Of a stretch of DNA of 64,000 bases, positions 8,102 to 17,657 are shown one piece after another. Source of the stretch: Psychrilyobacter atlanticus DSM 19335 (GTDB lineage Bacteria; Fusobacteriota; Fusobacteriia; Fusobacteriales; Fusobacteriaceae); contig NZ_KE384547.1 of the NCBI RefSeq assembly GCF_000426625.1, positions 480,986 to 544,985 of the forward strand, written 5' to 3'. The stretch's first letter is position 1, and every line of letters begins with the position of its first letter. The notes under the pieces were generated by a model. That model saw only the letters and a list, made by a program, of their open reading frames with translations, was not told where the DNA came from and made no database searches. The position numbers were made by a program, and so were the translations under genes.

Positions 8102-9511
8102 ATGTTAAAAAAAGAAATTAAAAAGATGGATATATTATCTTTGGCAATTGGAGCAATTATAGGAACTGGAGCTTTTATCCTTCCAGGAACTATGTTTTTA
8201 AAAGCAGGGATGATAAATTCTATTATAGCTATCCTTATGGGTGGGCTTATAATGGTAGGAATAGAAAAAAATTATGGTTATCTACTCCATAAGTTTCCAG
8301 TAGCAGGGGGAGAGTATGCGTTTACTTACGATGCGTTTGGATGGAAGCATGCATTGACATGCGGATGGTTTCTAACGTTGGCATATTCAAGTTTAGTACC
8401 CTTTAATGCTACAGGACTGGCTTTTGTTGCAAAATTTATAATGCCGGGAGTGTTGAAGGTAGGATATCTATATACCATAGCAGGATCGAGTATATATTTG
8501 GGAGAAATTGGGATAGCAATATTTGCCCTGTGTTTTTTCGCTTATTTAAATATTAAAGGGGTGAAATTAGCCTCAAACTTTCAAAATATAATGGTGCTTT
8601 TATTGGTAGGAATAGTATTTTTATTTCTAAGTTTAGCCATAGCAAGAGCAGGTATAGACAATTCATATACAATGACTTTTCTTACCGGTCAAAAGATCAC
8701 TCTATCTAATATATTGAAAGTGTTATCTATTGCTCCAATGTTATTTGTAGGATTTGACTGTATTCCGCAAGTAGCAGAGGAACTAAATTTTGAAGCTAAA
8801 GAAGCTTCTAGATTAGCTGTATTTTCTATTATAATCGGAGCTTTAATCTATTGTTCGATCTTATTTTTTACAAGTTTCGGGATAACTCTGGAAGAGGTTG
8901 CTAGTGGGGATATAACATGGGCAACAGGACATACTGTTGAATATTATTTTGGTAAGATCGGACTATGGTCTCTGGGGATAGCTTTACTTTCGGCTATTGT
9001 AGCGGGGATAAATGGATTTTATATGGCTGCCAGTAGATTATTGTTTGCCATGTCTAGGGGAAAGATACTGCCGGAATTTTTTGGTGTATTAGATCCCAAA
9101 CATCATACTCCTAAAAATGCTATTTTGTTTATTCTAGGAATATCATTGATTGCACCATGGTTCGGTAGAAATGTATTGGGATGGATAGTAGGGACTTCCA
9201 GTGTAGGAGCATCCATCGGGTATCTCTATACCAGTCTATCTTCTTATAAGTTATACAAGGAAGAGTATAACAAGGTTTATCTGCCATCTATATTTGGTGC
9301 TATAGCCGGGATAATTTTCTTAATCTTATTATTGATGCCGGGATTGAACAGTTCTTTGTCCATGCCATCAGCAATTATAGTAATAGTTTGGGGAATTATA
9401 GGTCTGTCATTTTATAAATTTTATGATCTCAAGGTGGTGCATTATACCAAAGAAGAGTTGGATGAACTGATCTTAAACAGGGATTCCGATGGGAACTTTA
9501 AGGAAAAATAA
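8102..9511 (+). CDS. APC-superfamily amino-acid permease
   Basis: A 469-residue integral membrane protein with about 12 hydrophobic helices. It belongs to the amino acid/polyamine/organocation superfamily: SLAIGAIIGTGAFILPG in helix 1 is the family signature for the unwound substrate-binding helix, and helix 6 carries LFVGFDCIPQVAEE. The substrate cannot be read from sequence. ATG 8102 is preferred to the in-frame TTG at 8099 because AAAAGGA is better spaced to it. A cupin gene follows at 53 bases and may be co-transcribed. Confidence 0.85.
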   Translation: MLKKEIKKMDILSLAIGAIIGTGAFILPGTMFLKAGMINSIIAILMGGLIMVGIEKNYGYLLHKFPVAGGEYAFTYDAFGWKHALTCGWFLTLAYSSLVPFNATGLAFVAKFIMPGVLKVGYLYTIAGSSIYLGEIGIAIFALCFFAYLNIKGVKLASNFQNIMVLLLVGIVFLFLSLAIARAGIDNSYTMTFLTGQKITLSNILKVLSIAPMLFVGFDCIPQVAEELNFEAKEASRLAVFSIIIGALIYCSILFFTSFGITLEEVASGDITWATGHTVEYYFGKIGLWSLGIALLSAIVAGINGFYMAASRLLFAMSRGKILPEFFGVLDPKHHTPKNAILFILGISLIAPWFGRNVLGWIVGTSSVGASIGYLYTSLSSYKLYKEEYNKVYLPSIFGAIAGIIFLILLLMPGLNSSLSMPSAIIVIVWGIIGLSFYKFYDLKVVHYTKEELDELILNRDSDGNFKEK

Positions 9512-9563
9512 AAAGTATAATTGATTTTATAGATAGTATGTATACAAAATAGGGGGATATTTC

Positions 9564-9896
9564 ATGGTAGAAGAAGTATTTAAAATGTCAACTGGAGATA
9601 AAACAGTAGTAGAAAAATTAATCCTAGAGGATGATTTAAACTATATTCATATGGTATTTGAAAAAGGAAAGGGGTTGCCTTTGCACTATTCAAATGCAGT
9701 TGTACATATGACTGTTATTAGGGGAAAATTATCTATAACTTTAGGAGATGAAAAAACTAAAATATATGAAAAAGGGAATCTTTTGAGAATTCCATATGAC
9801 GTAAAGATGCATGTTAGAAACGAAGATGATGAAGTTTTAGAGCTTATAGTTATAAAAGCTCCAGGAGCCAAGCATCCTGTAAAATATGCAAGGTAG
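9564..9896 (+). CDS. Small cupin-domain protein
   Basis: A 110-residue single-domain cupin. The two conserved beta motifs are recognisable as LPLHYSNAVVHMTVIRGKLSI and YEKGNLLRIPYDVKMHVRNEDD, with His residues likely to bind a metal. Small cupins like this act as sensors, isomerases or dioxygenases and no reaction can be assigned. The ribosome site AGGGGGA is strong. It lies downstream of the APC permease and ends at a good terminator. Confidence 0.75.
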   Translation: MVEEVFKMSTGDKTVVEKLILEDDLNYIHMVFEKGKGLPLHYSNAVVHMTVIRGKLSITLGDEKTKIYEKGNLLRIPYDVKMHVRNEDDEVLELIVIKAPGAKHPVKYAR

Positions 9897-9902
9897 TTCT
9901 TT

Positions 9903-9928
9903 AGAGGGGTTGACGCCCCTCTTTTTTT
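9903..9928 (+). terminator. Rho-independent terminator after cupin gene
   Basis: AGAGGGG and CCCCTCT pair around a TTGACG loop, followed by seven Ts. Confidence 0.85.
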
Positions 9929-9984
9929 ATTATCGATTAAATTACCTTTTAAATTTTAAATTTAGAACTGAAGTTATCTAAATA

Positions 9985-10013
9985 TTGAAAAAGCTTAGAT
10001 TTTTTGATATAAT
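9985..10013 (+). promoter_or_regulatory. Promoter of the SNF2 helicase operon
   Basis: TTGAAA at 9985-9990 and TATAAT at 10008-10013 with a 17-bp spacer. This is one of the best promoters in the window, about 50 bp before the helicase start. Confidence 0.7.
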
Positions 10014-10062
10014 AGGCTTTAATGGATATTTAAATTAGAATTTTTTAAAAGTGGAGAGAATG

Positions 10063-12813
10063 ATGTACGATAAATTTATTAGTAAAAGTGAAGAACGGGT
10101 AGAAGTTTATTTTAAATTAAGGTTTTTTGAGAAGAAATCTTATGTAGAGGTAGTGGATAAAAAAGGAGATGAAATAAGTCTTCCAATGACACCTATCCAG
10201 ACAGATAAAAATACTTTAGAAATAATCTCTAATTTAGAGCTTATAAACGAGCATAACTATTTTAATATATCGTGGGAAAATGAAGATAATCTAATTTATT
10301 TAGAAGAAAACCCACATCTATTTGAACTCTTAAGAAAGAGTAAGTATTTTGTTACAGATGATTTTAAAGGGATTAGTATTAGGGAAAATAAAAGACAAAT
10401 AACTCTAAAACTGGAGAAATCTAAGGAAAAAATAGAAGTCAAATTAGTATTAGATGCTAAATATGAAGCTTTTGAATTTTTGACTGAAAATTATGTTATA
10501 AGAAAACATAAGATCTATCATATTGAGGATATAGGGGAAAATTATCTGAGTGCATTGGAATTGAATACTCAGATCGATCTAAAAGAGATGGAAAGATTTT
10601 TGACTATAACTAATTCTTATTTTGATAATTTAAATGTAGAATACGAGGATTACAGAATTGAAAAACTAAACAAGAAATCATTTGTACCTCGAATTATAAT
10701 AGAAAAGATTTCAAAAGACAGAAGTCTGTATCTTAAATTTGGTTTTGAGATATCTACTATGACCTATAATATGTTAAAGCAAGATGACATTAAAACTGTA
10801 GTGTTATTAAATTCTTTGGAAAAAGTAATATCAATCTGTGATATAGATATATCTACCATGTCTGAGAGTATGGAAGACGTGATAAAAATATTGGTGAAAT
10901 ATCAAAGGAAATTAAAATTAAAAGAAAGTTACTATGTGGAGGAGAATCTGATTATTCTTCATGAAAAATTAGCTAAAGAATTTATAAGCAAGGAACTCCT
11001 TAATCTGGTATCTAAATATAAATTCATAGGAACTGAAAAATTAAAAACATATAAGATAAAAACAGTTCAGCCAAAGTTGATAGCTAAATTATCTCATTCA
11101 ATTGATTTTTTAGAAGGAGATGCACACCTAGAGATAGAAGGAGAAAAATTTTCTATCTTAGATATAATTTCAAAATATAAAAAAGACTCATATGTTGTTT
11201 TAAGTGATGGAACTAATGCACTGATCAACAAAAAATATATAGAAAAATTAGAAAGACTATTTAAAAATAGTAAATCATCTAAAGATGTTAAGGTATCTTT
11301 CTTTGATCTGCCCATAATAGAAGAACTTATTGGAGAAAAAATATCTGGAGATGGATTGACCTATGGAAGGAAGATATTTGAAGGTTTAAATGAGATAGAG
11401 AACCTGGATATACCTGGTGCAATGGTCGATGCAACATTAAGAAATTATCAAGAATACGGGTATAAATGGCTGTATTATATAACTGAAAATAAATTAGGTG
11501 GATGTCTAGCTGATGATATGGGTCTGGGGAAAACTATTCAAACTATAAGTATCCTAGCTTATACATATTTGCATAAAAACTTGACGAAACCATCTCTGAT
11601 TATTATGCCTAAAAGTTTAGTTTTTAACTGGGAAAATGAAATAAAAAAATTCTGTAAAGACCTTACTGTAGGTATATATTATGGAAACAATAGAGATTTT
11701 AATGAAGTGAAAAGCAAGAACATTATTCTTACGACCTATGGAACAGTGAGAAATGATGTTAAGTTATTGACTAAGGAAAAATTTGAGATGATCATCTTAG
11801 ATGAATCCCAGAATATAAAAAATATTACATCCCAAATAACAAAAGCTGTGATGTTATTAAATTCTGAAAAAAGATTAGCTCTTAGTGGTACACCGGTAGA
11901 AAATAATCTGGGAGAACTTTATTCATTGTTTAGATTTTTAAATCCACAGATGTTTGGCGGAATTGAAGATTTCAATAATTATTATGCTAATCCGATTCAA
12001 AAAGACAATGATTTAGAGATAATAGAGGAGTTAAAGAAAAAAATATATCCATTTATCTTAAGAAGAATAAAAAAACAGGTGTTAAAAGATCTACCAGATA
12101 AGATTGAAAAAACTCTTTATGTGGAGATGAATGAACCTCAAAGAAAATTATATGAAGAGAGAAGAAACTTCTACTATACCCTTATCAATCAAAAATTAAC
12201 AGAACATGGGATAGGAAAGAGTCAAATATTTATTTTACAGGCATTGAATGAATTACGTCAAATAGCCAGCTGCCCAGAATCTAAAAGTGATGGGTTAGTA
12301 AGATCAGCTAAGTTAGAGATATTAGTAAATAATATCCTGGAAGCTGTAAAGAATGGACATAAGGTATTAGTTTTTACAAACTATATTAACTCTATAGATA
12401 ATATACGTGAAGAACTGGAAAACCATGGAATTAATCATATATCGATGACTGGAGCTACAAAAAATAGACAGGAATTAGTAGAAAAATTCCAGACTTCAAA
12501 GGAATGTAAGGTATTTATCATGACATTAAAAACAGGAGGAGTCGGACTGAATCTGACTGCTGCTGATAAGATATTTATCTATGACCCTTGGTGGAATAAG
12601 ACGGCAGAGGATCAAGCTGTAGACAGAAGTTACCGTATGGGACAGGACAGGACAGTATTTGCTTATAAACTTATTACAAAAGGAACGATAGAAGAAAAAA
12701 TGCTTAGTTTACAGATGGAAAAAAATAAATTATTTAACAGTCTTATAACTACAGATACTGTTGCAGTTAAAAGTCTAAGTGAATCTGATATTGAATATAT
12801 GTTAGGAGTGTAG
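10063..12813 (+). CDS. SNF2/Swi2-family helicase-like ATPase
   Basis: A 916-residue SF2 ATPase of the SNF2 group, which translocate on double-stranded DNA and remodel protein-DNA complexes rather than unwind strands. Residues 1 to about 450 have no domain I recognise. The ATPase core follows: Walker A LADDMGLGKTIQT (about 485), Walker B DESQNIKN (about 578; DESQ in place of the usual DEAH), motif III SGTPVENN, motif V TLKTGGVGLNLTAAD (about 820) and motif VI DQAVDRSYRMGQ. ATG 10063 is chosen over GTG 10051 because GGAGAG ends just before it. The next gene starts 5 bases after the stop, so the two are one operon. Confidence 0.88.
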   Translation: MYDKFISKSEERVEVYFKLRFFEKKSYVEVVDKKGDEISLPMTPIQTDKNTLEIISNLELINEHNYFNISWENEDNLIYLEENPHLFELLRKSKYFVTDDFKGISIRENKRQITLKLEKSKEKIEVKLVLDAKYEAFEFLTENYVIRKHKIYHIEDIGENYLSALELNTQIDLKEMERFLTITNSYFDNLNVEYEDYRIEKLNKKSFVPRIIIEKISKDRSLYLKFGFEISTMTYNMLKQDDIKTVVLLNSLEKVISICDIDISTMSESMEDVIKILVKYQRKLKLKESYYVEENLIILHEKLAKEFISKELLNLVSKYKFIGTEKLKTYKIKTVQPKLIAKLSHSIDFLEGDAHLEIEGEKFSILDIISKYKKDSYVVLSDGTNALINKKYIEKLERLFKNSKSSKDVKVSFFDLPIIEELIGEKISGDGLTYGRKIFEGLNEIENLDIPGAMVDATLRNYQEYGYKWLYYITENKLGGCLADDMGLGKTIQTISILAYTYLHKNLTKPSLIIMPKSLVFNWENEIKKFCKDLTVGIYYGNNRDFNEVKSKNIILTTYGTVRNDVKLLTKEKFEMIILDESQNIKNITSQITKAVMLLNSEKRLALSGTPVENNLGELYSLFRFLNPQMFGGIEDFNNYYANPIQKDNDLEIIEELKKKIYPFILRRIKKQVLKDLPDKIEKTLYVEMNEPQRKLYEERRNFYYTLINQKLTEHGIGKSQIFILQALNELRQIASCPESKSDGLVRSAKLEILVNNILEAVKNGHKVLVFTNYINSIDNIREELENHGINHISMTGATKNRQELVEKFQTSKECKVFIMTLKTGGVGLNLTAADKIFIYDPWWNKTAEDQAVDRSYRMGQDRTVFAYKLITKGTIEEKMLSLQMEKNKLFNSLITTDTVAVKSLSESDIEYMLGV

Positions 12814-12818
12814 CTAAA

Positions 12819-14597
12819 ATGGGAATAAGCAGAGATAAATTTAAAGGTTCAATTACAAATTTTTATACAAAGGATGGAATTTATAGTTTATATAAGGAGT
12901 ATTTTATAGACTGGATAGCAGATGGACACATCGGTCTCCATCTGGATATATTTGAAGTATCACTATTATCGGAGACGTCAAATAAATCAGTATTTGTAGA
13001 TTTACTAGAGGAAGCTTTTTATAAAAAAGAAACCTTTGTAGAGATATTTAACAGCCTAGAAGAGGAAGTTAAAGATATCTTTAGGAGTATTATATGGAGC
13101 GGAAAATATATCTTAGAAGAATCACAGATAGAGGAGTTATTTGAAAAAGAACATACCTATGAAACCAGTGAAAATTTAAAGGATAAATATAAATTTTTTC
13201 ACTATAAAAAAAATAAAATAGCTAAAGAAGGGCCTGGATATCTATATTTAGACAATGATATCATCAGAAAAATAAGACCTCATTGTCCTAATAAAGTTAG
13301 AGACTATTTTATCCATCCAATAGAGAATCCGATATATACCTATAAACATAACTCTGAAGAGGAGATATGCAAAAAATATAGTTTGTACTATAACTTTTAC
13401 AGCCAGGGGAATATAAAACTTTCTACTAGTTTGAAACTCCTCAAAGAGAGCAAAAGAGATATGCAGAAATACTGTGATATTTCAGAGTTTTATAGTGAAA
13501 ATAAAGATTTAGATTATTTAAAAACTGAAACTATGGGGCTATTATTTTATTTAATAAAAGATGAATATCTTGTCCCGGAAAACTTTAAGCTGGATAAATT
13601 TAAATATATTGTAAATGAATTCCTGAATGGGAAACTTACAAAAAACGATGGATATGAATATACAACTAAATATTTGAACTATCTAAAAGGTGTAAAAAAT
13701 ATAAAGAAAACAGAGAATTTGACTAGATCACTTCAGACTATAGTGAAATTAATTATGGAACTGCCTTCAGAAAAGACCATAAGTATCTCGAATATTATAA
13801 ATTATCTGGTTTATAGAGATGAATTTTTAGATATCATCGAATTAAAAGATGTATATGATTATGTATATATAAATGAATCAAACTATGGAAGAACCAGAAT
13901 ATCTCAATATGATGAATATCATAGGTATATTATTGAGCCATTTGTAAAATCGATATTCTTTCTTTTAGGAAGTTTAGGGTTATTTACTCTTTATTATGAT
14001 CTGCCAAGTGGTAATAATGGACTGTATTTAAAGAATAATTACCTGTCGAAGTATGATGGATTGAAGTATATAGAATTGACCAAATTAGGAGAATATGTCC
14101 TAGGGCGGGCAGATGATTATGCATTTACAGAAGAGAATGAAGACGCAGAGATAGTTTATGATGAAGATCTTCTTTTAATAACTATCATTGGATCTGCTCC
14201 TATAATGTCTATGTTTTTAGAAAAGGTATCTATCAAGATTGGTGAAAATAAATATAGAATGGATAAGGGAAGGTTCTTAAAAGGAATCACAACAACAAAA
14301 GAGTTAGAGGAAAGGATAAAGGAATTTAAAAATAAATTTTATAAAGACTTACCTCAAGTATGGGAGACATTCTTTGATGAATTGAGATCTAAAGTAAACT
14401 GTCTGACTCATGAATCTGATATAAAAGTATTTAAAGTTAAACAGGACAAAGAATTTTTTAAAATCCTGGCAACAGAAAGTAAGTTAAAAGAATATATTTT
14501 AAAAGCAGAAGGTTTTTATATACTTATAAAGGAAGAAAATGTATGTAAGGTAAAAACTATCCTGTCAAAATATGGTTATTTTAACGAAATAGAATAG
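12819..14597 (+). CDS. Uncharacterised 592-residue partner of the SNF2 ATPase
   Basis: I do not recognise this protein. It has 592 residues, is rich in Lys, Glu, Tyr and Ile, and has no signal peptide or membrane helices, so it is probably cytoplasmic and mostly helical. No catalytic motif (nuclease, methyltransferase, protease or NTPase) is evident. Its ribosome site AGGAGTG overlaps the end of the helicase gene, which points to coupled translation and a shared complex. The pair has its own promoter and terminator, so it is a self-contained two-gene unit. The N-terminal part (YFIDWIADGHIGLHLDIFEV) might be a partner-binding domain, but that is speculation. Confidence 0.75.
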   Translation: MGISRDKFKGSITNFYTKDGIYSLYKEYFIDWIADGHIGLHLDIFEVSLLSETSNKSVFVDLLEEAFYKKETFVEIFNSLEEEVKDIFRSIIWSGKYILEESQIEELFEKEHTYETSENLKDKYKFFHYKKNKIAKEGPGYLYLDNDIIRKIRPHCPNKVRDYFIHPIENPIYTYKHNSEEEICKKYSLYYNFYSQGNIKLSTSLKLLKESKRDMQKYCDISEFYSENKDLDYLKTETMGLLFYLIKDEYLVPENFKLDKFKYIVNEFLNGKLTKNDGYEYTTKYLNYLKGVKNIKKTENLTRSLQTIVKLIMELPSEKTISISNIINYLVYRDEFLDIIELKDVYDYVYINESNYGRTRISQYDEYHRYIIEPFVKSIFFLLGSLGLFTLYYDLPSGNNGLYLKNNYLSKYDGLKYIELTKLGEYVLGRADDYAFTEENEDAEIVYDEDLLLITIIGSAPIMSMFLEKVSIKIGENKYRMDKGRFLKGITTTKELEERIKEFKNKFYKDLPQVWETFFDELRSKVNCLTHESDIKVFKVKQDKEFFKILATESKLKEYILKAEGFYILIKEENVCKVKTILSKYGYFNEIE

Positions 14598-14600
14598 CAA

Positions 14601-14637
14601 AAAGGCCTGGAAGATATAGATCTCCAGGCCTTTTTTT
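14601..14637 (+). terminator. Rho-independent terminator closing the SNF2 operon
   Basis: AAAGGCCTGGA and TCCAGGCCTTT form a perfect 11-bp stem, followed by a T-run. Confidence 0.9.
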
Positions 14638-14730
14638 ATTAAAAATGTTAATTTAAATACAAACAATATTAATTTTAACTTTAAAAGTGTTTTATTTTAG
14701 AATTAAAGAGATATTTAAGAAACATTTAGG

Positions 14731-14759
14731 TTGACAAAAAATGCATAATTATTTATAAT
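14731..14759 (+). promoter_or_regulatory. Consensus promoter of the rhodanese-tcyP unit
   Basis: TTGACA at 14731-14736 and TATAAT at 14754-14759, spacer 17 bp: both hexamers are perfect. About 55 bases of leader follow before the ribosome site GGAGGGAG. Confidence 0.85.
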
Positions 14760-14821
14760 GCGGGTAAATAATAATAAATTATTATGACGATAATAATTAT
14801 TTAAAAAATAGGAGGGAGAAA

Positions 14822-15190
14822 ATGGCAGGAATTATTAGTGATCTATTTGGTTGGGACAAACACCTGGAAGTAGATAAAGATGGGGCATTAGATCTTATAG
14901 GAGATGATGCAATAGTAATCGATGTAAGGGATGAAAGAAAAAGAAATAAGGTTGAGGCTATCTTTGATGAAACTATCAACGTTGAATTCAATGAATTTGA
15001 AACAAAGATAAAGGATCTTTTAGAAAAAAAAGAGATAGCTAAAGATGATTCGTATGTAGTCTTCTGTACAACAGGAGCTAAAGGTCTAAAAGCTGTAAAG
15101 GTACTTAGAAAATATGGATTTGAAAAATCGTTTAATATGAAATATGGTACTAATGCATGGCATGCAAACGATGATGGATGCGGTACATGA
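14822..15190 (+). CDS. Rhodanese-like sulfurtransferase
   Basis: A 122-residue single rhodanese domain. Recognisable features are VIDVRDERKRN near the N-terminus and the active-site loop VVFCTTGAKGLKA with the catalytic Cys at about residue 81, followed by the conserved LRKYGFEK and YGTNAW. Such proteins carry sulfur as a Cys persulfide. The C-terminus ends in DGCGT, adding a second Cys that could relay sulfur. The gene sits behind a consensus promoter and upstream of a cystine symporter, so a role in handling sulfur from imported cystine is a reasonable inference. Confidence 0.82.
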   Translation: MAGIISDLFGWDKHLEVDKDGALDLIGDDAIVIDVRDERKRNKVEAIFDETINVEFNEFETKIKDLLEKKEIAKDDSYVVFCTTGAKGLKAVKVLRKYGFEKSFNMKYGTNAWHANDDGCGT

Positions 15191-15200
15191 TAAAAATAAA

Positions 15201-15217
15201 AAGTCTAGGTTAGACTT
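15201..15217 (+). other. Small intergenic hairpin between rhodanese and tcyP
   Basis: AAGTCTA and TAGACTT form a 7-bp stem with a GGT loop, but no T-run follows on the plus strand. It is therefore more likely an RNA processing or stability element than a terminator. No promoter is seen between the two genes. Confidence 0.3.
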
Positions 15218-15297
15218 AAAATAATAAAAGTAAGTGAAAAAAATAATAAATTAAAAAGATTTTAATCATATGAGAAATTTTAGGGAGGGTTATATAT

Positions 15298-16689
15298 ATG
15301 CAAATTTTAAATATACTTATTATGGCAATATTAGTATATGTGCTGGCTTGGATGCAGAAATCATATAAGTCATTTACAAATAGAGTATTTACTGGATTGG
15401 GATTAGGGATACTGTTTGGTGTATCTATGCAGGTTTTTTACGGACAGGGATCGGAGATAATCTCAAATACATTACAATGGACTAACATAATAGGTAGTGG
15501 GTATGTTTCATTATTAAAGATGATTGTTATTCCTCTAATAATGGTATCTATAGCTTCATCTGTTATCAATGCAGAGGAATCTGAAAATAGTTCTATAGCT
15601 AAGATGAGTACGACTATCATTGGGTTATTATTGGTAACTTGTGGTATAGCTGCTCTTATATCTATATTTACATCTTTAGTATTTAATCTAAGTGCAGAGG
15701 GATTAATCTCAGGAGCTAAAGAAGCTGCTAGAATGAGTTATTTAGAAGGGAAAGTTGGAGATGTTAGTAATGCTTCTTCATTGATCAATCAAATTGTTGG
15801 AATTATTCCAGATAATCCATTTAAAGCTATGACTGGTGCAGGAAATAACTCAACAATTGGTGTAGTTATCTTCTCAGCTTTAGTTGGTATGGCTACAAGA
15901 AAGATCAAAAAGAACGATAAGAAGACTTTTGAATTAATTCAAAATGGTGTAAACGCAGCTCAATCTGTAGTATTAAAATTAGTACAAATGGTATTAGGAC
16001 TTACTCCATATGGTGTATTAGCTCTAATGACTAAGGTCTGTGCTAGTTCTAACTTTGTAGAAATATCAAGATTAGGTAACTTTGTTGTAGCGACTTATGT
16101 TGCTTTAGCACTTATGTTTGGAGTTCACTTATTGATGATCATGTTATGTGGTGTATCACCAATAATTTTCTTGAAGAAAGCATGGACAGTATTGACGTTT
16201 GCATTTACATCTAGAACATCTGCTGGAAGTATCCCGATGAATATTGACTGCCAAACAAAAAAATTAGGAGTACCTAATTCTATTGCAAGTATGTCAGCTG
16301 GAATTGGAGCTACTGTTGGACAAAACGGTTGTGGTGGAGTGTATCCAGCCATGTTAGCTGTAATGATAGCGACTGCTACTGGTATAAATGTATTAGAGCC
16401 AGCATTCTTTGTAAAATTAGTTATAGTTGTAGTGATAGCTTCACTTGGAGGAGCTGGAATCGGTGGAGGAGCTACAATAGCAGCCTTAATTGTACTACCT
16501 ATCATGGGATTACCTATTGAATTGGTTGGATTATTAATAGCTATTGAGCCTATCTTAGATCAAGGTAGAACTGCTTTAAATGTATCAGGAGCTATGGCTA
16601 CTGGTGTTGTAACAGCAAAACTATTAGGATCTTTAGATAAAGAAATATATAATGACGGTGAAGGTAAGGCCGTATTAAATAGAGGATAA
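15298..16689 (+). CDS. tcyP: L-cystine:cation symporter, TcyP type
   Basis: A 463-residue member of the dicarboxylate/amino acid:cation symporter family. Length and several blocks match TcyP as I know it from Bacillus subtilis: a start with YxMQ then RVFTGLGLGILFG, IGSGYVSLLKMIVIPLIMVS, VLTFAFTSRTSAGSIPMNI, GQNGCGGVYPAMLAVM and DQGRTALNVSGAM. It has eight membrane helices and two re-entrant hairpins by family. The product imports cystine, which fits the upstream rhodanese gene. AGGGAGG lies about 9 bases before the ATG. Its terminator has been split by an insertion sequence. Confidence 0.88.
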   Translation: MQILNILIMAILVYVLAWMQKSYKSFTNRVFTGLGLGILFGVSMQVFYGQGSEIISNTLQWTNIIGSGYVSLLKMIVIPLIMVSIASSVINAEESENSSIAKMSTTIIGLLLVTCGIAALISIFTSLVFNLSAEGLISGAKEAARMSYLEGKVGDVSNASSLINQIVGIIPDNPFKAMTGAGNNSTIGVVIFSALVGMATRKIKKNDKKTFELIQNGVNAAQSVVLKLVQMVLGLTPYGVLALMTKVCASSNFVEISRLGNFVVATYVALALMFGVHLLMIMLCGVSPIIFLKKAWTVLTFAFTSRTSAGSIPMNIDCQTKKLGVPNSIASMSAGIGATVGQNGCGGVYPAMLAVMIATATGINVLEPAFFVKLVIVVVIASLGGAGIGGGATIAALIVLPIMGLPIELVGLLIAIEPILDQGRTALNVSGAMATGVVTAKLLGSLDKEIYNDGEGKAVLNRG

Positions 16690-16694
16690 ATTAA

Positions 16695-16712
16695 AAAAAG
16701 GAAGCAGAATAT
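16695..16712 (+). terminator. Left half of the tcyP terminator, interrupted by an insertion sequence
   Basis: AAAAAGGAAGCAGA at 16695-16708 is the left arm of a hairpin whose right arm TCTGCTTCCTTTTT is at 18168-18181. Removing the element at 16713-18165 and one copy of the 3-base target TAT rebuilds a perfect 14-bp stem with an ATA loop. The split arms are now 1.45 kb apart, so the terminator is presumably inactive. Confidence 0.8.
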
Positions 16713-16755
16713 TAAACTGTACCCTTTGTCAAGGACACTTTAAAAAAAGGTATGG

Positions 16756-17607
16756 TTAAGATACTGTTAAAAGATGATTTCTGTATTGCACAGGAGTCAT
16801 CTTTTTTAAGTTCCATTGATACCTATGGTTATTGTAATAATTCATATATTTAGATACTTCTTTCTTTACATCATCTAATGTTTTTAAGGGCTTTAAATTT
16901 ATTTCATCTTTCATATGTCCAAAGAATGACTCCATAGGAGCATTATCCCAACAGTTACCTTTTCGCGACATTGATTGGATAATTTTCTTTGATTTCACTA
17001 ATCTTTGAAACTTAGGATTAGTATAGTGAAAGCCTTGATCCGAATGAATAATGCACTCTGGATGGAGTTTAAACTTTCTTTTAACTAAGCGCTTAACCGT
17101 GTTTAAAGCAATATCAATACTAAGACTATGAGACACCTCATGAGCTAATACTTCATTAGTACTACCATCTTTTATTGTTGAAAGATAAGCTCTTTTTCCA
17201 ATTCCATAAGTTAGATAGCTGATATCAGTTAGGAGAACTTTTTTAGGAACTTCTTGTTTAAATTCTCTTTTCAATATATTAGGGACAGTCGAATGTTCCT
17301 TAGTTGCTTTAGCTATGTTTTTATAGGGGTTCGGTTTTCTGTGAGGACATATTATTTCGTATTTTTTCATAATTCTTCTTATTTTTTTCAAATTAAAAAT
17401 AGTATCAAATTCATTCTCTAAAATCATCCTGATACTTCGGGCGCCCTTCTTAAAACCTCTTCTATTAAAAGCTTTTAGAATTAATCTTTTGGAGTTTAAA
17501 TCTTTAGCTTCTTTATTATTTCTATTTTTTTCTGAATTAATATAGTTGTAAAAACCAGACCTGGAAACCCCCGCTTGAAAACATAGAAATTTAATTTTTG
17601 ATTTCAA
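16756..17607 (-). CDS. IS3-family transposase OrfB (DDE integrase domain)
   Basis: A 283-residue frame from a TTG at 17607. It holds an HTH_21-type segment (about 40-90) and an rve integrase core with the catalytic triad Asp128 (LLTDISYL), Asp190 (IIHSDQGFHY) and Glu226 (APMESFFG). The 35-residue Asp-Glu spacing is the IS3-family D,D(35)E rule. The frame stays open upstream as far as the end of orfA, so the active enzyme is probably an OrfAB fusion made by -1 frameshifting. There is no strong ribosome site at the TTG. Confidence 0.9.
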   Translation of the reverse strand: MKSKIKFLCFQAGVSRSGFYNYINSEKNRNNKEAKDLNSKRLILKAFNRRGFKKGARSIRMILENEFDTIFNLKKIRRIMKKYEIICPHRKPNPYKNIAKATKEHSTVPNILKREFKQEVPKKVLLTDISYLTYGIGKRAYLSTIKDGSTNEVLAHEVSHSLSIDIALNTVKRLVKRKFKLHPECIIHSDQGFHYTNPKFQRLVKSKKIIQSMSRKGNCWDNAPMESFFGHMKDEINLKPLKTLDDVKKEVSKYMNYYNNHRYQWNLKKMTPVQYRNHLLTVS

Positions 17608-17657
17608 CTTATATCTTTTAACTATTAATTTAATAGCTTCAAAAATCTCAGTTTTAT

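Noticed and set aside
15201-15217. Hairpin between rhodanese and tcyP as a terminator
   Set aside because: No T-run follows on the transcribed strand, so intrinsic termination is not expected.
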